Position numbers and translations under genes: made by a program. The notes beneath the pieces were generated by a model. The model saw only the letters and a list, made by a program, of their open reading frames with translations. It searched no databases and was not told the origin of the DNA. From NCBI GenBank assembly GCA_030651575.1, contig JAUSFB010000032.1, positions 148,001 to 212,000 on the forward strand: a stretch of 64,000 nt of DNA, given 5' to 3'. The stretch comes from Phaeospirillum sp. GTDB lineage: Bacteria; Pseudomonadota; Alphaproteobacteria; Rhodospirillales; Magnetospirillaceae. Within the stretch, counting starts at the first letter, position 1, and each line of letters begins with the position of its first letter. Positions 46,297 to 55,807 of this stretch are shown in pieces.

Positions 46297-46857
46297 ATGG
46301 AAGCGCTTCTGATTTCCCTCGCCGTGGTCGCCGCCGCTGAAATCGGCGACAAGACCCAATTGCTTGCCCTGCTGCTGGCCGCCAAGTTTCGTAAGCCCGT
46401 GCCGGTAATCGCCGGAATCGTCGTCGCTACTTTGCTTAATCACGGTATCGCCGCCGGTATCGGCGTCGCGGTGGCGGAATGGCTGGGCGGTGAGATGCTG
46501 CGCTGGATTATCGGAGTATCGTTTATCGGAATGGCTGCCTGGACCCTGGTTCCCGATAAGATGGATGAGGAACCCAGGATGTGGGAGCGGGCAGGGCCGT
46601 TCATCGCCACGGCGGTCTCGTTCTTCCTGGTGGAGATCGGTGACAAGACCCAGGTGGCGACGGTGGCGCTGGGGGCTCGCTTTGGCGATCTGGTTTACGT
46701 TACCGCCGGAACAACCCTGGGAATGCTGATCGCCGATGTGCCTGCGGTGTTCGTCGGTGGCGCCATGGCCGAAAGGCTTCCGCTCAAGCTGATCCGAACC
46801 ATTGCCGCCGCCCTGTTTGCCATCCTCGGCGTCCTGGCCTTGGCCGATGTGTTCTGA
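46297..46857 (+). CDS. UPF0016/GDT1-family manganese exporter
   Basis: A 186-residue membrane protein with six helices in two inverted halves, each holding the family motif E-x-G-D-K-T: EIGDKTQLLAL at residues 15-25 and EIGDKTQVATVALG from 113. These acidic sites bind cation; bacterial members export Mn2+, and relatives are TMEM165 and Gdt1. The upstream riboswitch fits this role. The start ATG at 46297 is chosen because an in-frame reading upstream runs through the riboswitch. Confidence 0.92.
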   Translation: MEALLISLAVVAAAEIGDKTQLLALLLAAKFRKPVPVIAGIVVATLLNHGIAAGIGVAVAEWLGGEMLRWIIGVSFIGMAAWTLVPDKMDEEPRMWERAGPFIATAVSFFLVEIGDKTQVATVALGARFGDLVYVTAGTTLGMLIADVPAVFVGGAMAERLPLKLIRTIAAALFAILGVLALADVF

Positions 46858-46861
46858 ATAG

Positions 46862-46892
46862 AAAAAACGGCCGGAGCATTGGGCTCCGGCCG
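46862..46892 (-). terminator. Rho-independent terminator of ssb
   Basis: A perfect 10-bp GC-rich stem (46868-46877 with 46883-46892, loop of 5) is followed on the minus strand by six U (46862-46867). It begins 31 bases after the ssb stop and lies between ssb and the converging UPF0016 gene. Confidence 0.88.
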
Positions 46893-46923
46893 CATTCATA
46901 ACATTGTTCCAATCACGAAACGA

Positions 46924-47445
46924 TCAGAACGGGATTTCATCGTCCATATCGGCTGGCGGTTCCCAGCCTTGGTTGCCGCCACCGCCGCCACCGCCGTTCT
47001 GACGACCGCCGCCACCGCTCGGAGCGTTGCCGCCGCCATAACCACCACCACCACCGCCGCCACCGCCATAACTACTGCCGCCGCCGCCACCTTCGCGGCC
47101 GCCCAGCAGGGTCAGTTCACCCTTGAACTTTCCGATCACGATCTCGGTGGAATATTTCTCGGCCCCGCTCTGGTCGGTCCATTTGCGGGTCTGCAAGGCA
47201 CCCTCCACATAGACGGAGGAACCCTTCTTCAAGTAACGCTCGGCGATATCGGCCAGATTCGGGTTGAAGATGACAACACGATGCCACTCGGTCTTTTCCT
47301 TGCGTTCGCCGGTGGCGCGATCCTTCCAGCTTTCGGACGTGGCGATATTGAGGTTGACGATCTTCGAGCCGTCCTGCGAGGTGCGGACCTCTGGATCGCG
47401 CCCCAGATTGCCGAGAAGAATGACCTTGTTGACACTGCCGGCCAT
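46924..47445 (-). CDS. ssb: Single-stranded DNA-binding protein
   Basis: A 173-residue SSB. The OB fold (1-110) opens [21 protein letters not shown], with WHRVVIFN and [12 protein letters not shown] glycine-rich flexible linker (about 118-162, long Gly runs with a few Ser, Tyr and Asn) precedes the acidic tip MDDEIPF that recruits repair and replication proteins. The GC-rich codon repeats of the linker explain the low-complexity DNA at 46970-47100. Confidence 0.97.
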   Translation of the reverse strand: MAGSVNKVILLGNLGRDPEVRTSQDGSKIVNLNIATSESWKDRATGERKEKTEWHRVVIFNPNLADIAERYLKKGSSVYVEGALQTRKWTDQSGAEKYSTEIVIGKFKGELTLLGGREGGGGGSSYGGGGGGGGGYGGGNAPSGGGGRQNGGGGGGGNQGWEPPADMDDEIPF

Positions 47446-47709
47446 GGCGCGTTCGCTCCCCTTGGAAAATTGAGGGCCGGATCGTACTTCAAGCTGTCAG
47501 CGGTAGGAAGAGGCTTCGCGAACACGATCGGATTCGGAGCATGACGATGGCGCCAGCCCGCCGCAAACATCATCATCGCTTCACGATACCCTCGCGGTTG
47601 TCGCACTGCACGATATCTGGTAGCGTGCGCCACCGTGGCAGTCTAGCCACCGTAATTTTTGGCCGGTTCACGACGCCGGCCTTTCTCGGGAACCGACGGG
47701 AAGATTTTG

Positions 47710-50391
47710 TTGACCACGCCGACTGCGTCGCCGCAATTCGATATCACTCCGGTTACCATCGAAGACGAGATGAAGCGCTCTTATCTCGATTACGCCATGA
47801 GCGTGATCGTGAGCCGGGCACTCCCCGACGTCCGAGACGGTTTGAAGCCGGTGCATCGCCGTATCCTCTTCGCCATGAAAGAGGCCGGCTACGACTATAA
47901 CAAGCCGTTCCGAAAATCGGCGCGCATCGTCGGCGACGTCATGGGTAAGTATCACCCCCATGGCGATTCCTCGATCTATGACGCTATGGTCAGGATGGCG
48001 CAGAACTTCTCCATGCGCCTGATGCTGATCGATGGACAGGGCAATTTCGGCTCCATGGACGGCGACCCGCCGGCGGCCATGCGCTATACAGAGGCGCGCC
48101 TAGCGCGCTCGGGCCATGCGCTGATCGAAGATATCGACAAGGACACCGTCGATTTTCAGGCCAATTACGACGAGTCGACTCACGAGCCGGTCGTCTTGCC
48201 GGCCCGTTTCCCCAATCTGCTGGTCAATGGCGCCGGCGGCATCGCGGTCGGCATGGCCACCAATATCCCGCCCCATAATCTGGGCGAGGTGATCGACGCC
48301 TGCTGCGCCTATATCGACGATCCCGACGTGACGCCCGAGCGTTTGATGGAGTTGGTTCCCGGTCCGGACTTCCCGACCGGCGGCACCATTCTCGGCCGCT
48401 CCGGCATTCGCGCCGCCCAGCTCACCGGGCGCGGCTCGGTGGTGATGCGCGGCCGCGTTCATATCGAGGACATCCGCAAGGACCGCGAAGCCATCGTGGT
48501 CACCGAGATTCCCTATCAGGTCAACAAGTCGCGTATGCTTGAGCAAATCGCCGAGCTGGTCCGCGACAAGAAGGTCGAGGGTATCTCGGACCTGCGCGAC
48601 GAGTCCGATCGCGACGGCGTGCGGGTGGTCATCGAGATCAAGCGTGACGCCATCGCCGATGTGGTGCTGGCGCAGCTCTACAAGTTCACGCCGCTTCAGA
48701 CCAGCTTTGGCGTCAACAGTCTGGCCCTTAACGGCGGCCGGCCGATGATGATGACCCTGCGCGACATCATCAAGGCCTTTATCGCCTTCCGCGAGGAAGT
48801 GATCACCCGCCGGACCATCTTCGAACTGGGCAAGGCCCGCGACCGTGCCCATATCCTGGCCGGCCTGGCCATTGCCGTGGCCAATATCGACGAGGTCATC
48901 CGCCTGATCCGCGCCGCGCCCGACCCCGTCACCGCCCGCGAGCAGCTGATGGGCCGCGAATGGCCGGTCGGCGATGTGGGGCCGCTGATCCAGCTGATCG
49001 ACGAGCCGGGACGCGGCATCACCGACGGCAAATACTCGCTGTCGGAATTGCAGGCCAAGGCCATCCTCGACCTGCGTCTGCACCGCCTGACCGGGCTGGA
49101 GCGGGACAAGATCGGCGACGAACTGCGTGAGATCGGCCGTCAGATCGTGGAGTTCCTGGAAATCCTGTCGTCACGTCCCCGCCTGTTCGAGGTGATGCGG
49201 GCCGAGCTGCTGGAAATCCGCGAGCAATTCGCCACCCCTCGGCGAACCACCATCGAGGAAAATGAATTCGAAGCCGATATCGAGGATCTGATCGCCCGCG
49301 AGGACATGGTGGTGACGGTGACCAACACCGGCTACATCAAGCGGGTGCCGCTGTCGGCCTATCGCGCCCAAAAGCGCGGCGGCAAGGGCCGCTCGGGCAT
49401 GAATATCAAGGACGACGACTTTCTCAGCCAGGTGTTCGTCGTCAATACCCATACGCCGGTCCTGTTCTTCTCGTCCGCCGGCATCGCCTATAAGCTGAAG
49501 GTCTACCGCCTGCCGCTGGGCATGCCCCAGGCGCGGGGCAAGGCCTTGGTCAATATCCTGCCGCTGGATGAGGGGGAGACCATCTCCACCATCATGCCGC
49601 TGCCCGAGGATGAGACCAGCTGGGGCAACCTGCATGTGGTGTTCACCACCTCCAACGGCGATGTGCGGCGCAATCTGCTGTCCGACTTCACCGAGGTGCG
49701 CGCCAATGGCAAGATCGCCATGAAGCTGGGCGAGGGTGAACGCCTGATCGCGGTCCAGACCTGTTGGGAGACCGACGACATGCTGTTGGCCACCCGCCTG
49801 GGCAAGGCCATCCGCTTCCCGGTTCCCGAGGTTCGGGTGTTCAAGGGGCGCGACTCCACCGGCGTGCGCGGCATCCGCCTCGTCGACGGCGACGAGGTGA
49901 TCTCCATGTCCATCGTCCGCCACGTGACCTTCGACAGCGAGACCCGCGACTCCTATCTGCGCGGCGACCTGCCGGCGGAGCAGTCCGAGAAGATGGCGCT
50001 AGAGGAGCAATACGTGCTGACCGTGACCGAAAACGGTTTCGGCAAACGGACTTCGGCCTATGAATACCGCATCACCGGCCGTGGCGGCCAGGGCATCGCC
50101 AATATCGATATGACCGACAAGACCGGCCCGGTGGTGGCGTCGTTCCCGGTCAACCACGAAGACGACATCATGCTGGTCAGCGACGGCGGCAAGTTGATTC
50201 GCATGCCGGTCGACGATATCCGCATTGTTGGCCGCCGGACCCAGGGCGTGACGCTGCTGCGCACCGCCGAGGGTGAGCGCGTGGTCTCGGCGGCACGGTT
50301 GTGCGACATCGCCGGGTCGTCCGACGACGGCGACGAGATCGACGAGGATCTGGAAACCCCCGATACCATGGCGGGAGGAGAGGATGTCTAA
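47710..50391 (+). CDS. gyrA: DNA gyrase subunit A
   Basis: An 893-residue GyrA, the DNA-cutting subunit of the negative supercoiling topoisomerase. The breakage domain begins [22 protein letters not shown]; the catalytic Tyr is in [10 protein letters not shown]. The quinolone-determining region reads [16 protein letters not shown], with Ser and Asp at the usual two positions, so no resistance change is visible. The C-terminal pinwheel has the GyrA box [10 protein letters not shown] near residue 555. There is no ATG in a suitable place; a TTG at 47710 ([10 protein letters not shown]) is the likeliest start, an earlier TTG being possible. coaD overlaps its end. Confidence 0.95.
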   Translation: MTTPTASPQFDITPVTIEDEMKRSYLDYAMSVIVSRALPDVRDGLKPVHRRILFAMKEAGYDYNKPFRKSARIVGDVMGKYHPHGDSSIYDAMVRMAQNFSMRLMLIDGQGNFGSMDGDPPAAMRYTEARLARSGHALIEDIDKDTVDFQANYDESTHEPVVLPARFPNLLVNGAGGIAVGMATNIPPHNLGEVIDACCAYIDDPDVTPERLMELVPGPDFPTGGTILGRSGIRAAQLTGRGSVVMRGRVHIEDIRKDREAIVVTEIPYQVNKSRMLEQIAELVRDKKVEGISDLRDESDRDGVRVVIEIKRDAIADVVLAQLYKFTPLQTSFGVNSLALNGGRPMMMTLRDIIKAFIAFREEVITRRTIFELGKARDRAHILAGLAIAVANIDEVIRLIRAAPDPVTAREQLMGREWPVGDVGPLIQLIDEPGRGITDGKYSLSELQAKAILDLRLHRLTGLERDKIGDELREIGRQIVEFLEILSSRPRLFEVMRAELLEIREQFATPRRTTIEENEFEADIEDLIAREDMVVTVTNTGYIKRVPLSAYRAQKRGGKGRSGMNIKDDDFLSQVFVVNTHTPVLFFSSAGIAYKLKVYRLPLGMPQARGKALVNILPLDEGETISTIMPLPEDETSWGNLHVVFTTSNGDVRRNLLSDFTEVRANGKIAMKLGEGERLIAVQTCWETDDMLLATRLGKAIRFPVPEVRVFKGRDSTGVRGIRLVDGDEVISMSIVRHVTFDSETRDSYLRGDLPAEQSEKMALEEQYVLTVTENGFGKRTSAYEYRITGRGGQGIANIDMTDKTGPVVASFPVNHEDDIMLVSDGGKLIRMPVDDIRIVGRRTQGVTLLRTAEGERVVSAARLCDIAGSSDDGDEIDEDLETPDTMAGGEDV

Positions 50392-50884
50392 GCGGGTCGG
50401 ACTTTACCCCGGCACATTCGACCCCGTGACCAATGGTCACCTCGATATCGTTTCGCGCGCGGCACGATTGGTCGATCACCTGATCGTCGCGGTGGCGGTC
50501 AATGCCGGTAAGGGGCCGCTGTTCACCCTGGAAGAGCGGGTGACCATGGCCAAGGCCGAGACCGCCGCCATCGCCGACGCCCTGGGCGTCAGCATCGAGG
50601 TTCGGCCGTTCTCGACCCTGCTGGTGAATTTTTCCAAGGATTGCGGGGCCAATCTGATCGTGCGCGGGCTTCGCGCCGTCTCGGATTTCGAATACGAGTT
50701 CCAGATGGCCGGCATGAACGCCAGAATTTCGCCCGACATCGAAACCATGTTCCTGATGGCTTCGGAGCGAAGCCAGTTTATCTCATCGCGCTTCGTCAAG
50801 GAAATTGGGCGCTTGGGTGGGGATATCTCCCAGTTCGTCAGCCCTCGGGTCAAGACGAGACTGGATGAAAAGTTCGGCTTCTGA
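50384..50884 (+). CDS. coaD: Phosphopantetheine adenylyltransferase
   Basis: A 166-residue nucleotidyltransferase that makes dephospho-CoA from 4'-phosphopantetheine and ATP. The motif [16 protein letters not shown] at residues 7-22 includes the T/HxGH-type site, and [20 protein letters not shown] near 127 is the second family motif. The start overlaps the gyrA stop by 8 bases and has a GGAGGAGAGG site. Confidence 0.97.
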   Translation: MSKRVGLYPGTFDPVTNGHLDIVSRAARLVDHLIVAVAVNAGKGPLFTLEERVTMAKAETAAIADALGVSIEVRPFSTLLVNFSKDCGANLIVRGLRAVSDFEYEFQMAGMNARISPDIETMFLMASERSQFISSRFVKEIGRLGGDISQFVSPRVKTRLDEKFGF

Positions 50885-50902
50885 CAAGCCGATCCAAGGG
50901 CA

Positions 50903-51391
50903 ATGGAGGACCGCGTGGACGCTGAGAATACTCTTTATCTGGACCTTAAGGATGGCCGCGTGGTGATCGAGCTGCGCCCCGACCTTGCTCCCAACCATGT
51001 CGCCCGCATCAAGGAGCTGGCACGTGAGAAATTCTATGATGGTCTCAAGTTCCATCGGGTGATCGACGGCTTCATGGCCCAGACCGGCTGTCCCAAGGGT
51101 ACCGGAACCGGTGGATCGGGCACCAATCTCAAGGCCGAGTTCTCCAAGGAAAAGCATGTGCGCGGCACCTGCTCCATGGCTCGCGCCGCCAGCCCCGACA
51201 GCGCCGATTCCCAGTTCTTCATCGTCTTCGCTCCGGCGTCCCACCTGGACGGCAAATACACCGTCTGGGGCAAGGTCACCGAGGGCATGGAGCATGTGGA
51301 CGCCATCAAGAAGGGGGGAGGGGGCAATGGCAGCGTTTCCTCGCCCGATTCCATCATTAGCCTGCGCGTCGCTGCGGATTCCGAGGACTGA
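50903..51391 (+). CDS. Cyclophilin-type peptidyl-prolyl isomerase, cytoplasmic
   Basis: A 162-residue cyclophilin without signal peptide. The catalytic Arg is in FHRVIDGFMAQTG, and SQFFIVFAP holds the Gln-Phe-Phe binding pocket. Short N- and C-terminal ends fit the bacterial PpiB type. The start at 50903 is used; a GTG four codons on is possible. It is 6 bases upstream of a secreted paralogue. Confidence 0.93.
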   Translation: MEDRVDAENTLYLDLKDGRVVIELRPDLAPNHVARIKELAREKFYDGLKFHRVIDGFMAQTGCPKGTGTGGSGTNLKAEFSKEKHVRGTCSMARAASPDSADSQFFIVFAPASHLDGKYTVWGKVTEGMEHVDAIKKGGGGNGSVSSPDSIISLRVAADSED

Positions 51392-51397
51392 CATCAC

Positions 51398-51955
51398 ATG
51401 ACGACCTTTCTGAAGCGTATGGCATTTGCCGTGGCGGCCCTGATCGTGGCGACCACGGCGCAACCGGTCGCCGCCGCGGCTCCCGACGATACCCTGGTGC
51501 TGGAATTGGCGACTGGTCAGGTGATGATCGAACTGCGTTCCGATCTGGCGCCCAAGCACGTTGCCCGAATCAAGGAACTGGTGCGCAAGGGCTTTTATGA
51601 CGGCACCCCCTTCCATCGGGTGATCGCCGGCTTTATGGCTCAGGGTGGCGACCCCACCGGCACCGGTACCGGCGGCTCGGGCACCAAGCTTCGCGCCGAG
51701 TTCTCCGGCGAGCCCTTCGTGCGCGGCGTGGTGGGAATGGCGCGCTCCGCCAGCCCCGACAGCGCCGATTCCCAGTTCTTCATCATGTTGGGTTCGGCTC
51801 CCAGCCTTGACGGCAAGTATACCATCGTCGGCAAGGTGATCGAAGGCATGGAAAGCGTCGACCGGATCAAGAAGGGCGATTCTTCGGACAATGGTGCGGT
51901 TTCCAAGCCGGATAAGTTGGTCCGGGCGCAAATCCTGACCGATATTAAAAAATAG
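51398..51955 (+). CDS. Cyclophilin-type peptidyl-prolyl isomerase, secreted
   Basis: A 185-residue cyclophilin with a cleavable signal peptide (hydrophobic 8-22, cleavage near VAAAAPDD). Active-site segments FHRVIAGFMAQGG and SQFFIMLGS match the preceding gene closely, including the shared GTGTGGSGT loop. It would act on periplasmic proteins. The pair probably arose by tandem duplication with gain of a signal sequence. Confidence 0.93.
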   Translation: MTTFLKRMAFAVAALIVATTAQPVAAAAPDDTLVLELATGQVMIELRSDLAPKHVARIKELVRKGFYDGTPFHRVIAGFMAQGGDPTGTGTGGSGTKLRAEFSGEPFVRGVVGMARSASPDSADSQFFIMLGSAPSLDGKYTIVGKVIEGMESVDRIKKGDSSDNGAVSKPDKLVRAQILTDIKK

Positions 51956-52013
51956 CTGTTTCGTTCCGTTGACGAGAGGCGTTCTCCTGCCTATGGTGAT
52001 CGCCCTTTCGAGA

Positions 52014-52089
52014 GGGCCCGTAGCTCAGTTGGTAGAGCAAGCGACTTTTAATCGAGAGGTCCCGGGTTCGAGTCCCGGCGGGCCCACCA
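52014..52089 (+). tRNA. tRNA-Lys (anticodon UUU)
   Basis: A 76-base tRNA with CCA encoded. The acceptor stem GGGCCCG/CGGGCCC, D arm, T arm CCGGG-TTCGAGT-CCCGG and a seven-base anticodon loop CTTTTAA are canonical, with anticodon TTT at 52047-52049. The anticodon stem is unusual: only three Watson-Crick pairs next to the loop, with A27 facing G43 and G28 facing A42. A strong terminator follows. Confidence 0.97.
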
Positions 52090-52102
52090 AATCCTCTCAA
52101 AG

Positions 52103-52143
52103 AAAAAGGGGTTGACCTGTTCTGGTCAACCCCTTTTTCTTTA
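52103..52143 (+). terminator. Rho-independent terminator of tRNA-Lys
   Basis: A perfect 15-bp stem (52103-52117 with 52124-52138, loop of 6) ends in a T-rich run (52134-52142). It lies 13 bases after the tRNA. The A run on the left makes it able to work in both directions. Confidence 0.93.
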
Positions 52144-52291
52144 GCTTCAACCGCCATGTCACCGGGTAGAGAGTGTCCCTCTCACCAAGAGACTTTTCTA
52201 CGTCGGCCGCATGTATAAGACCGCCTTCGCAGGCACCGGTTGGACTGCTTCAGGACGAATGCTCGACGGCAATCGACAGGGCGTCGAACCA

Positions 52292-53071
52292 TCACTCCTT
52301 CTCGCCCGTCGAGATCATGGTCTCGGCGGTGGGGGCGTCAAGGAGGCGCCAGCCGTCCGGGCCAAAGGCCTCCAGCGGCTGAAAGCGCGTCTTGTAGGAC
52401 ATCTTGCGACTTTCGGCGATCCAATAGCCGAGGTAAAGGTGAGGCAGTTTGAGGCTGCGCGCTTCGTCGATCAGCCACAGAACCACATAAGTCCCAAGAC
52501 TGTGATTGGCCAGATCGGGTTCGAAGAAGCTATAGACCGCCGACAGACCGTCGCCGATGCAGTCGGCCAAGCAGACGGCGGTCAAGGTGCCGTCGGGTTG
52601 GCGGAACTCCACCAGGAAGGTGTCGACCGGGCTGTCTTCGACCATGGAGCGGTAGTCGTAAAATCCCATCAACGCCATATCGCCGCCGGCGTGACGCGAT
52701 TCCTGATAGCGGGCGAACAGGCGGAACTGCTCGGCGGTGGCCCGAGCCGGAACCTTATGCGCCACCAACTCCGCGTTGACCCGAGCGATCTTGCGCATAG
52801 TGCGGGTCAGGCCGAACTGCTCGACGATGATCCGCACGGGAACGCAGGCGTTGCAGCCGGGGCAGGCGGGGGTATACGCGATGGAGTGGCTCCGGCGAAA
52901 ACCAGCCCGTGACAACGATTCGTGAAGAATATCTGCATCGGCGCCGTTCAGTTCGGTGACAATCTTGCGCTCAAGCCGCCCCGAGACATACGGGCACGGA
53001 AGCGGCGCCGTCGTGAAGAAGAAGTGGGGGCGCTTCAGCGGAAAGTGGTCCATCACGTCAGACTCTGTCAC
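52292..53071 (-). CDS. bpt: Aspartate/glutamate leucyltransferase (Bpt/ATE family)
   Basis: A 259-residue N-end-rule transferase that adds Leu (or Arg) from aminoacyl-tRNA to N-terminal Asp or Glu, marking proteins for ClpSAP. The cysteine-rich motif CPGCNACVPVRI near residue 72, RSMVEDSPVDTFLVEFR, and LGYWIAESRKMSYKTRFQP are family signatures. The size fits bacterial Bpt rather than eukaryotic Ate1. Start at 53071 or the Met six codons on. Confidence 0.93.
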   Translation of the reverse strand: MTESDVMDHFPLKRPHFFFTTAPLPCPYVSGRLERKIVTELNGADADILHESLSRAGFRRSHSIAYTPACPGCNACVPVRIIVEQFGLTRTMRKIARVNAELVAHKVPARATAEQFRLFARYQESRHAGGDMALMGFYDYRSMVEDSPVDTFLVEFRQPDGTLTAVCLADCIGDGLSAVYSFFEPDLANHSLGTYVVLWLIDEARSLKLPHLYLGYWIAESRKMSYKTRFQPLEAFGPDGWRLLDAPTAETMISTGEKE

Positions 53072-53157
53072 TACGAATGGGGCGGCACTACGGGTGGGGG
53101 AACACGACGCGTGCCGCTATGATATAGGAACCCGAGGCGCTTCGCGCCAGACCAGGA

Positions 53158-53676
53158 TCAGTTTCCGGGGCCACCCCACTGGACAGGATCATTCACCACC
53201 ACCGTTCCGGCAAGAAAATCATGCAAGGTGCGACGTCTGGGGTTGAACAGCGCCACCAATAGTATCAGCGTGCAGGTGATGGCGACGGAGCCATAAAAGC
53301 CGACAGTCTGGATCATTGCCTGTAACAGGGTCGGCCGTCCACCATCTTGACCGGCTCCAGGAGCCACCGACATGACTTTGATGCCGGCGACACGCATCCC
53401 CAGCGTCGCGGAGCGGGGGCCGGCAATGGTCAATGTGTGATAGAGAATCGGCACCAGCCCGATCAGGACCATCAGAATAGGCCATAACAGGCCAAGGGTC
53501 AGGGCGCCGAGGATCACGCTGGCGACGAACATCATGCCCGTCAGCAATCCCACCACCACGATATCCAGGATATAGGCATAGACCCGACGGATCGTGATGC
53601 CGAGATAATAGCGGGGGTGGCCCCAGGGATCCCCCCATTCGGGGATGTTTTCGATGGTGGTGACGCTTTGCCGCAT
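53158..53676 (-). CDS. RDD-family membrane protein
   Basis: A 172-residue protein with about three to four membrane helices. The Arg-Asp-Asp-type motif appears as IRRVYAYILDIVVVG near residue 28, with LGMRVAGIKVMS and RRRTLHDFLAGTVVV typical of the C-terminal half. RDD proteins have unclear function; some are thought to take part in ion exchange. Its start overlaps the last base of motB, so it is likely cotranscribed with motA/motB. Confidence 0.82.
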   Translation of the reverse strand: MRQSVTTIENIPEWGDPWGHPRYYLGITIRRVYAYILDIVVVGLLTGMMFVASVILGALTLGLLWPILMVLIGLVPILYHTLTIAGPRSATLGMRVAGIKVMSVAPGAGQDGGRPTLLQAMIQTVGFYGSVAITCTLILLVALFNPRRRTLHDFLAGTVVVNDPVQWGGPGN

Positions 53677-54701
53677 CAGTTTTTCGCGGCCGGTGTTGTC
53701 GATGTTCGATTTATCGGTACGGCAAGCGGCGAGTTGGTTGGGCCGAGATCGTTTTCACGCAGCAAAATGATGCTGATGCGCCGGTTGCGCAGGCCCTTTG
53801 GGTCGCCCTTATCGAGGGGGTCCTGATCGGCCCGGCCGACGACCCGGTCAACCCGGTTTTCCGGAACACCCGAGGCGATCAGGGCGCGGCGGCTGGCCAG
53901 GGCGCGGTCGGCGGACAGTTCCCAGTTGGTGTAGCCCGACGGATCCTTGAACGGAATGGCGTCGGTATGGCCGGAAATGGCGATGCGGTTGTCGGGAAGT
54001 TGACGGATCACGCGGGCGACCAGATCCAGCATGGCCCGGGTATGGCCAAAGGGGGCGCTGGAGCCCGACGGGAACATGGCGAGGCCTTCCTGATCGGTGA
54101 TCTGAATCCGCAGGCCCTCGGGGGTGTTGTCCACCAGCATGCTGCCCTGGAACTGCTTCAGTTCGGGGATGCCCTTGACGGCGCCTTCGAGGATATCCTT
54201 GGCCTTGTCGAATTTCTGTTGTTCGCGTTGAGCCTGGGCTTCCTTGAAGTCCTGCTCGCTCATGCCGGACTTGTCCTTACCTTCCTTATCCTTGCCTTCG
54301 TCCTTGCCATCCTTGCCGGCTTTACCCTCGGCATCGCTGTCGGAGGGGAATTCCTTGGAGCCGGTCAGGTCCTCGCCACCGGGACCGATGGAGGTCGGGG
54401 GCAGATGCTGCACCAGGGACGGCGACGAGGTGTTGGATGTCTGGGCACCTTCGCCGATCACCTTGCCGCCCAACACGCCACCGGCGCCCGATGCGCTCTT
54501 GGAGGCCATGGTGGGGGCGAAGTAGTTGGAAACGCCGGTCAGCTGCTCCTCGGTCACCGCGTTCAGCAGCCACAGCAGCAGGAAGAACGCCATCATGGCG
54601 GTCACGAAGTCGGCATAGGCAACTTTCCAAGCACCACCATGATGGCCACCGGCCACCTTCTTGATGCGCTTGATGATGATTTGGTTGCCGCCTTCGGCCA
54701 T
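53676..54701 (-). CDS. motB: Flagellar motor stator protein MotB
   Basis: A 341-residue MotB. The single membrane helix follows WKVAYADFVTAMMAFFLLLW, where Asp31 is the proton-channel residue. After the plug region comes an unusual linker (about 115-150) made almost only of Lys, Asp, Glu and Gly, then an OmpA-type peptidoglycan domain with IAISGHTDAIPF and LSADRALASRRAL. It lies 23 bases after motA. The charged linker is longer than in most MotB. Confidence 0.96.
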   Translation of the reverse strand: MAEGGNQIIIKRIKKVAGGHHGGAWKVAYADFVTAMMAFFLLLWLLNAVTEEQLTGVSNYFAPTMASKSASGAGGVLGGKVIGEGAQTSNTSSPSLVQHLPPTSIGPGGEDLTGSKEFPSDSDAEGKAGKDGKDEGKDKEGKDKSGMSEQDFKEAQAQREQQKFDKAKDILEGAVKGIPELKQFQGSMLVDNTPEGLRIQITDQEGLAMFPSGSSAPFGHTRAMLDLVARVIRQLPDNRIAISGHTDAIPFKDPSGYTNWELSADRALASRRALIASGVPENRVDRVVGRADQDPLDKGDPKGLRNRRISIILLRENDLGPTNSPLAVPINRTSTTPAAKN

Positions 54702-54724
54702 GGCTGCTTATACCTTTTCCCGGA

Positions 54725-55585
54725 TCAATCCGGCGGCAGGTTGGTCACGGTCTCTTCCAGTTCCTGGAAGGTCGGTCGCAACTCGTCTGGCAGAATCTTG
54801 CGGGCGAACTCGATGGAAACCTGGGGGGCGTATCCCTGCATGTGCCCCAGCAATCCCGCCTTGATGGCCAAAAAGTAGTAGTGGTCCGAATCAAAGCACA
54901 TCTGCATGTTGCGCGAAATCGGGGCGATGAAGCCATAGGAGAGCAGCACGCCGGTGAAGGTTCCCACCAGCGCCGCGCCGATCAGATGGCCCAGCACTTC
55001 CGGCGGCTCGGTGATTGAGCCCATGGTGTGAATGACGCCCAGCACCGCCGCGACGATCCCCAGCGCCGGCATGGCGTCCGACATCAGCGCCACGGCGTGC
55101 GAAATCTCGTGATAGACCTTGTGATGGGCTTCCAGCTCGCCATCGATGATGGATTCAAGCTCGTGGGCATTGCTGGTTCCCAGCGTCAGCAGCCGCAGGT
55201 AGTCGCAGAGGAATGTGCGGGTATGGTGATCGCTGGTGAACTTGGGGAACTTGCCGAACAACGGGCTTTCATCCGGCTTTTCCACATGGCTTTCCAGCGC
55301 CAGATCGCCTTTGGTCTTGGCCAGCTTGAAGACGGCGTAGAGCATGGACAACATCTCGATGTAGTCATCCTTGCTGTGGTGCGCCCCCTTAAACACCAAG
55401 CCGAGATTGGCGATAATGCCGACGATGGTCGACTTTGGATTGCCGATCAGCACCGACCCGATCGCCGCGCCGATAATGATGATGAACTCGAAGGGCTGCC
55501 ACAACACTCCCAGATGACCGCCCGGCGCCGCATAGCCGCCGATCACGGAAACGATAATTACGACAAACCCTATAATTGCGAACAT
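54725..55585 (-). CDS. motA: Flagellar motor stator protein MotA
   Basis: A 286-residue MotA with four membrane helices, at about 1-20, 30-50, 170-195 and 200-225. The cytoplasmic loop between helices 2 and 3 holds the charged residues that push FliG. Family segments are MFAIIGFVVIIVSVIGGYA, MPALGIVAAVLGVIHTMGS and GTFTGVLLSYGFIAPI. It heads motA-motB-RDD. A promoter with TTGACT/ATTATA is seen upstream. Confidence 0.96.
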   Translation of the reverse strand: MFAIIGFVVIIVSVIGGYAAPGGHLGVLWQPFEFIIIIGAAIGSVLIGNPKSTIVGIIANLGLVFKGAHHSKDDYIEMLSMLYAVFKLAKTKGDLALESHVEKPDESPLFGKFPKFTSDHHTRTFLCDYLRLLTLGTSNAHELESIIDGELEAHHKVYHEISHAVALMSDAMPALGIVAAVLGVIHTMGSITEPPEVLGHLIGAALVGTFTGVLLSYGFIAPISRNMQMCFDSDHYYFLAIKAGLLGHMQGYAPQVSIEFARKILPDELRPTFQELEETVTNLPPD

Positions 55586-55649
55586 TCGTTTCCCCTGCTC
55601 CGTCGGCCCGGATGGGACGAACAGATCATCTCCGTGATCCGGAGGATGC

Positions 55650-55678
55650 TATAATTCCTCGCTGCTGTCGCGAGTCAA
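55650..55678 (-). promoter_or_regulatory. Likely sigma-70 promoter of motA
   Basis: On the minus strand TTGACT (55678-55673) and ATTATA (55655-55650) are separated by 17 bases, about 65 bases before the motA start. It resembles a housekeeping promoter rather than a sigma-28 or sigma-54 one. Confidence 0.5.
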
Positions 55679-55743
55679 CTGCGTTGCGGCGATGAAAAAA
55701 TTGGATTTGTTTCTGACCGTCACGTCCTTATGCAAGGAGGCAT

Positions 55744-55773
55744 TTGACCTGGAGCGGCGAACCACCTTAATCT
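55744..55773 (+). promoter_or_regulatory. Possible promoter of the flavin reductase gene
   Basis: TTGACC (55744-55749) and TAATCT (55768-55773) lie 18 bases apart, 35 bases before the ATG at 55808. Sequence fit is moderate. Confidence 0.4.
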
Positions 55774-55807
55774 TTCCCCTCCGACAATAATCATATCGAG
55801 CCCCTCC

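Noticed and set aside
46970-47100. Tandem CCGCCACC-like repeats that could suggest a satellite
   Set aside because: They encode the glycine-rich linker of SSB; codon-level low complexity explains them.
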